Positions 59,860 through 64,000 of a stretch of 64,000 nucleotides of DNA are shown in pieces; within the stretch, counting starts at the first letter, position 1; each line of letters begins with the position of its first letter. Both the position numbers and the translations under genes were made by a program. The stretch covers positions 4,393,501 to 4,457,500 of the forward strand of contig NZ_AP022671.1 in the NCBI RefSeq assembly GCF_011405515.1, given 5' to 3'. The DNA is from Nitrospira sp. KM1 (lineage in GTDB: Bacteria > Nitrospirota > Nitrospiria > Nitrospirales > Nitrospiraceae). The notes beneath the pieces were generated by a model. It searched no databases. It was not told the DNA's origin and saw only the letters and a program-made list of their open reading frames with translations.

Positions 59860-61056
59860 ATGATGCGTGCATCGCGATGGTGGCTGCAAGGAATTGGCGT
59901 AATGATGGTGTTGTCTGCGACATTCATGAGGAGCGAAGCGGCCGAATGGTCCGCTCAGCCTTCCTTGAGTGTTCGGGGACAGTACAATAGCAATCTTCTC
60001 TTGACGTCTTCTCCTCATGAGGGCGTGTGGGGCGTATGGGCCAGTCCCGGGATGAAATTTGCCGGATCAACGGAAAATTTTGAAATGAGCGGTAGAACCG
60101 CAGCCGATTTTGTCAACTACTATGGAGGAGAAAATCGATCGCTCACGAATCTGTATTTTCCAATATCGGCCAAATATACCACTCAGCGGGAAACGTTTGG
60201 ATTCGACGGCGGATTCATACGAGACAACACCTTGATGGGAGAACTGCGTCAAACGGGCGTGGCGATAAATTTTACTCAACGAAACATGTGGAATCTTTCG
60301 CCATCATGGACCCACGCTCTCACCGAGCAAGTCTCGCTTCAAGCCGGCTTTCAATATGTGAACACGACCTATGAAAATGGTCTGCAACTGGGGCTAGTGG
60401 ATTACGATCTGCAAGGGGGGTCAGGAGCAGTGATTTATAGTCCGGGAGAAAGAGACGAATTCAAGCTTTCCTTCTCATACACGGATTTTCATGCTCCTCA
60501 GGCGAACAGCTTGCGGTCTGAGATCTATAACGTACAACCGTCCTGGACTCACGGGTTCAGTGAATCGATAAGCGCCACGATCGCTGGCGGGCCCAGTCTC
60601 GTACACTCTGCCGTTGGTGCCGAACCGTTTCGACAAAGTGACCGTCAGACTGTGTGGGTGGGGTCCGCCAATCTCAAAAAGCAATGGGAAGATGCCTCCG
60701 CACAGGTCGAGATCGGGCGAGACATAAACCCGAGCGGCTTTGGTCTGCTACTAAAGACCGACAGATTGACGATGACTCTTTCAAAAAATGTGAATGAGCG
60801 ATGGACCGCTTCGCTCTCCGGGGCGTATGTGATGTCCTCAGGGCTCAGTACCCAAACCTTTCGGGGCAGTTTCCCGGACAATCAATATATAACCGTTTCT
60901 CCTGCAGTGAACTGGAAGATTGGTGAGTGGTGGGCGGTGGACTTCACGTACACCTATTCAGATCGACAGGTCAAGACGTTCAATGATCATGCCACTGCAA
61001 ATATTGGCAGCATCATGTTGACCTATTTCCCTCCAAAACTCAGGATGGGCCGGTAG
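59860..61056 (+). CDS. Outer-membrane beta-barrel protein
   Basis: 398 aa with a signal peptide ending near AEA. Alternating aromatic/polar strands (QPSLSVRGQYNSNLLLTSSP, FAGSTENFEMSGRTAADFVN, TVSPAVNWKIGEWWAVDFTY) indicate a barrel. It resembles the outer-membrane protein that sits next to the export genes of exosortase clusters. Second of two adjacent ATGs is possible as start. Confidence 0.8.
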   Translation: MMRASRWWLQGIGVMMVLSATFMRSEAAEWSAQPSLSVRGQYNSNLLLTSSPHEGVWGVWASPGMKFAGSTENFEMSGRTAADFVNYYGGENRSLTNLYFPISAKYTTQRETFGFDGGFIRDNTLMGELRQTGVAINFTQRNMWNLSPSWTHALTEQVSLQAGFQYVNTTYENGLQLGLVDYDLQGGSGAVIYSPGERDEFKLSFSYTDFHAPQANSLRSEIYNVQPSWTHGFSESISATIAGGPSLVHSAVGAEPFRQSDRQTVWVGSANLKKQWEDASAQVEIGRDINPSGFGLLLKTDRLTMTLSKNVNERWTASLSGAYVMSSGLSTQTFRGSFPDNQYITVSPAVNWKIGEWWAVDFTYTYSDRQVKTFNDHATANIGSIMLTYFPPKLRMGR

Positions 61057-61072
61057 GTGAAGGAGTAGATGT

Positions 61073-62851
61073 ATGGTATCTGTAGAATCTATTTCCTCGG
61101 TTCCAGTATCTCAAGAAACACAAAGTGTACGTGACCTTTGGCAGATGTTTCGCCGCCGTCGATGGGCGGTCGGCATCATAGGGGTCACGATCTTCGCTCT
61201 CGGTGTGGCTATCGCGTTACTGTGGCCTCCCGTCTATCGGTCGAAGGCCACCATTCTAATCGAGGAGCAGGAAATTCCTCCAGACCTCGTCCGATCAGCA
61301 ATCAGCAGTTATGCGGACCAGCGAATCGAGACGATCAAACAGCAGGTGATGAGCCGCGCGACGCTCTGGAAGATTATCGAACAATACAACCTCTATGAAG
61401 CCTTGCGCCGCAGGAGCGCAACCGAAGAGGTATTGGAACAATTCACCAAGGACATTCGTCTCGAGGTGATCAATGTCAAGGTCGTTGACCGCAGGTCTCA
61501 GCAACCGACTCAGGCAACGATTGCCTTCACGCTGGCCTATGACGGAGAGTCTCCGGAAGTCGCGCAGAAAGTTGCGAACGAAGTGACGAGCCTGTTTCTC
61601 CAAGAGAATCTCAAGACACGTGAGCGGCATGCACAGGAGACGACCGCGTTTCTGAAACAGGAAGCAGAACATCTGAGCAAGCACATCGACGAACTGGAGA
61701 TGAAGACTGCGGCGCTGAAGCAGAGAGCGGACGGCGCACTTCCAGAACTCACCCAACTCAACATGCAGCTCATGAGCCAGACGGAGCGTGAACTGCTCGA
61801 AGTCGATCGGGACATCAGAAGCACTGAAGAACGGAAGCGTTTTCTGGAAGGCGAACTGGCCACTTTGAAGCCGAACACGCCGATCATTGCAGCATCGGGG
61901 GAAAGGCTTCTCGATGCGGGAGAACGACTGAAGACCTTGCGGGCCCAGTATGCCAGCGCCAATGGATATTTGTTTCCCGAGCATCCGGATATCATCAAGA
62001 TGCAACAGGAAATGGAAGCCCTTGAACGTGAGGTCGGCGCCAAAGCTCCTGGTGAGGAAGTCGGAAAGCGTCTGGACGGTCAACGGGCCTATCTTGCGTC
62101 ATTGATCAACAAATATGGGGAAGACCATCCGGATGTCATTCGGGGACGAAGGGTCATAACCGGTCTGGAAGAAGAACTCGGGCGCATTGCGGCTCAACCG
62201 CGCGAGGCATATCCATTGAAACCGGAAAATCCGGCGTACATCAATATTCAGTCCCAGCTGTCATCGACGGCCGCATCCCTGGAATCACTGAAGAACCATA
62301 GGACCGCCTTGAAGAAACGTGCTGAAGATTATGCCAAGCGCGTCGAACGCTTGCCGCAGTTCGAGCCGGAGTATCAAGCGTTGCAGCATGACCGCGAAAG
62401 TTCGCTCCGGAAGTATCATGAAATTCGGTCACGTCTCATGGAGGCGCAGGTTTCAGAAGGACTGGAGATTCAACGAAAAGGTGAGCGGTTTTCGTTGATC
62501 GATCCCCCGGATCTGCCGGGTCGTCCGGATCGGCCGAACCGGCCGCTCATCCTCATACTAGCAGCGGTACTGGCTTCGATCGGAGGGTTGGGGGCGGGTG
62601 TGGCGATGGAACAGGTGGACGAGACGATCCGCAATCCAGCGCAAATATGCCTTGCGGCGGGAGTGCCTCCGCTGGCGCTGATTCCCTATGTTCCCGATGC
62701 AAAAGAAATTCAAGTACACAGAAGCCGGCGATGGAAGATGCGATGGGTAGGCGTGGGTGCTGCAGTGGTGCTGCTCGTCCTGGGACATCTGTTCTGGTAT
62801 CCACTGGACGTCGTCTGGTATGCAGCGTTACGGAAGCTGGGGCTGACCTAA
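61073..62851 (+). CDS. Wzz/GumC-like chain-length regulator
   Basis: 592 aa. ATG follows GAAGGAG. N-terminal membrane segment (about 31-51, after RRRRWAVGIIG), a long coiled coil (about 190-240 and 380-430, for example EAEHLSKHIDELEMKTAALK), a PEHPDIIKMQQEMEALEREV stretch, and a C-terminal double membrane segment (LILILAAVLASIGGLGAGVA; VGAAVVLLVLGHLFWYPLDV). It controls chain length and works with the CpsD-like kinase. Confidence 0.9.
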   Translation: MVSVESISSVPVSQETQSVRDLWQMFRRRRWAVGIIGVTIFALGVAIALLWPPVYRSKATILIEEQEIPPDLVRSAISSYADQRIETIKQQVMSRATLWKIIEQYNLYEALRRRSATEEVLEQFTKDIRLEVINVKVVDRRSQQPTQATIAFTLAYDGESPEVAQKVANEVTSLFLQENLKTRERHAQETTAFLKQEAEHLSKHIDELEMKTAALKQRADGALPELTQLNMQLMSQTERELLEVDRDIRSTEERKRFLEGELATLKPNTPIIAASGERLLDAGERLKTLRAQYASANGYLFPEHPDIIKMQQEMEALEREVGAKAPGEEVGKRLDGQRAYLASLINKYGEDHPDVIRGRRVITGLEEELGRIAAQPREAYPLKPENPAYINIQSQLSSTAASLESLKNHRTALKKRAEDYAKRVERLPQFEPEYQALQHDRESSLRKYHEIRSRLMEAQVSEGLEIQRKGERFSLIDPPDLPGRPDRPNRPLILILAAVLASIGGLGAGVAMEQVDETIRNPAQICLAAGVPPLALIPYVPDAKEIQVHRSRRWKMRWVGVGAAVVLLVLGHLFWYPLDVVWYAALRKLGLT

Positions 62852-62888
62852 ATCAAAGGATGTGCGAAAGCGTGTGAAGGAGCATGTA

Positions 62889-63719
62889 ATGGAAGATCTA
62901 CAACATGCCATGGAACGATATCGCGAGCAGGGCGGCGGTTCGCCCAGCAGAGGGCCCGGAGGTACCAGATTAAAAGAGGTTCCTCCTCCCATCATCTATA
63001 GCCGGACGAAGGTGATTGATTGTCCGGAGCATGTTCTGCGGCGTAAGCGCATCGTGGCAGGATTTGATCGCGGGCCGTTCGTCGAGGGTTACAATCTGCT
63101 TCGCACACAGGTGTTACATCGCTTACGGGAGAACAATTGGAATGTGCTTGGGATCACGAGTCCGAGGCAGTCGGAAGGAAAGACGCTCACGGCGGTGAAT
63201 CTCGCGGTGACCCTTGCGATGGAGGTCACGCAAACCGTGTTGCTGGTCGATGCAGATCTGCGCAAGCCCGGAGTGGACGAGTTGTTTGGCCTGACAGACC
63301 TTCCCGGGCTTGCCGATGTGCTGCTGGACGAGAAACCGGTCGACGAGGCGCTCGTGCATCCTGGAATCGGCCGGTTTGTCATCCTTCCGGCCGGCCGGTC
63401 AATTCCTCGGTCCGCTGAAACGCTGACCACTCCACGCATGAGTGCGCTGGTCAGCGATCTCAAGCATCGATATGAGTCCCGCATTCTGATTTTCGATCTT
63501 CCGCCGGTTCTCACCAGCGCCGACGTGCTGGCGTTTGGGCCCTCGCTCGACGCGGTCCTGATCGTGGCAAGCGAAGGCATCACGCGGCGGGCCGACTTGG
63601 AAGAAGCGATTCACCGGCTGAAGGGGGCTGTGCCGATTCTCGGCACGGTCCTCAATCAGGTCGGCCGCGGAGATCCTCGTTCGGTCAAGGCCCATGCGAA
63701 GAAACCAATTACGTTCTGA
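62889..63719 (+). CDS. CpsD/CapB-like tyrosine kinase (BY-kinase)
   Basis: ATG at 62889 after AAGGAGCATGTA. 276 aa. Walker A ITSPRQSEGKTLTAVNLAVT (altered: SPRQSEGKT), Walker A-prime LLVDADLRKPGVDELFG and Walker B ILIFDLPP. It should phosphorylate tyrosines and control polymer export with the preceding Wzz-like protein. The C-terminal tyrosine cluster typical of BY-kinases is absent: it ends KAHAKKPITF. Confidence 0.88.
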   Translation: MEDLQHAMERYREQGGGSPSRGPGGTRLKEVPPPIIYSRTKVIDCPEHVLRRKRIVAGFDRGPFVEGYNLLRTQVLHRLRENNWNVLGITSPRQSEGKTLTAVNLAVTLAMEVTQTVLLVDADLRKPGVDELFGLTDLPGLADVLLDEKPVDEALVHPGIGRFVILPAGRSIPRSAETLTTPRMSALVSDLKHRYESRILIFDLPPVLTSADVLAFGPSLDAVLIVASEGITRRADLEEAIHRLKGAVPILGTVLNQVGRGDPRSVKAHAKKPITF

Positions 63720-63739
63720 CGATGGAGGCATGATCAATC

Positions 63740-64000
63740 GTGTATGAATCGTACTATGGCCTTCGCGGTAATCCATTTTCGCTGATCCCGGATCCCGCGT
63801 ATCTCTATCAAGGACGCAAGCACAAGTTGGCCTTGAATCTGCTGGAATACGGAATGCTCAATCGAAGTGCGTTCACGGTCATCACCGGCGAGCCGGGAAC
63901 AGGGAAAACCACGTTGCTCAATACAATTCTGGAGCGGTCCGAACGAGCGGTGACGCTTGGCGTGCTGTCCCACACGCACGTGGGGCTCGGCAGTCTGCTT
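63740..64000 (+). CDS. ExeA-like AAA ATPase (3' end outside window)
   Basis: GTG at 63740, with GGAGG at 63724-63728. The first 87 residues run off the end of the window: YESYYGLRGNPFSLIPDPAY, then the Walker A TGEPGTGKTTLLN. This is the N-terminus of the ATPase found next to exosortase polymer genes and related to ExeA/GspA. It may supply energy for export. Confidence 0.88.
   Translation, partial: MYESYYGLRGNPFSLIPDPAYLYQGRKHKLALNLLEYGMLNRSAFTVITGEPGTGKTTLLNTILERSERAVTLGVLSHTHVGLGSLL

Noticed and set aside
1-64000. CRISPR array, tRNA, rRNA, transposase or phage genes
   Set aside because: None seen on either strand; regular direct repeats seen are short operator-like sites, not arrays.

Overview
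The window looks like one contig from a Gram-negative, diderm bacterium, most likely a Nitrospirota member of the Nitrospira type. That assignment is inference: it rests on the VPLPA-CTERM/exosortase D pairing, the mid-50s-to-60 % GC impression, the single-domain response regulators and the general style of the small secreted proteins. No rRNA, tRNA, CRISPR array or intact insertion sequence was seen.

Region 1 (1-9235) is a tandem run of secreted proteins ending in the VPLPA-CTERM sorting tail (typical core VPVPAAVWLFGSGL followed by a transmembrane stretch and RR/RRK). It holds a protein with T5SS/PEP-CTERM-type repeats (cut by the window edge), two beta-propeller paralogues, a lone beta-sandwich-like protein and an overlapping pair of DNRLRE-like paralogues, with a di-haem cytochrome between them. 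Three decayed copies of the tail lie between the intact genes, so this is a site of gene duplication and loss. Region 2 (9299-12224) is an ExbB-ExbD-TonB-GspC operon closed by two strong terminators. Region 3 (12536-16246) has a small secreted protein and two more sorting-tail proteins, one with tandem oxidoreductase-like domains and one a degenerate subtilase.

Region 4 (16343-28121) is rich in molybdate genes: modABC, a helix-turn-helix/Mop fusion, a free Mop protein, an XRE/periplasmic-binding-like regulator and a small Zn-ribbon plus double-TOBE operon. The modABC and Zn-ribbon/TOBE promoters share an operator-like sequence. An orphan OmpR/PhoB-type response regulator, a PilZ protein, a CheY-like protein and several small unknown proteins are interspersed. 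Region 5 (29002-32534, minus strand) has two GC-rich sorting-tail genes, a tiny membrane protein and a fibronectin-like secreted protein.

Region 6 (32924-64000) is a large exopolysaccharide cluster: FkbM methyltransferases, beta-helix proteins, Wzx flippase, Wzy-like polymerase, glycosyltransferases, acyltransferase, AsnB-type amidotransferase, SGNH protein, bi-domain oxidoreductase, heparinase, WecG-type transferase, exosortase fused to EpsI, a WecA-type initiating transferase, a PrsT-type TPR lipoprotein, Wza-like export protein, outer-membrane barrel, Wzz/GumC, CpsD-like kinase and an ExeA-like ATPase (cut by the edge). The exosortase and polymer made here are the likely processing machinery and surface partner for the sorting-tail proteins of regions 1, 3 and 5.

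The most interesting unlabelled signal is a direct repeat with 11-bp period (5-mers like GTTAA, GTCAA or CTTGA, N6 between) in at least ten intergenic regions, including upstream of the orphan PhoB-type regulator itself and in front of three exopolysaccharide segments. It looks like the operator of a local regulon.
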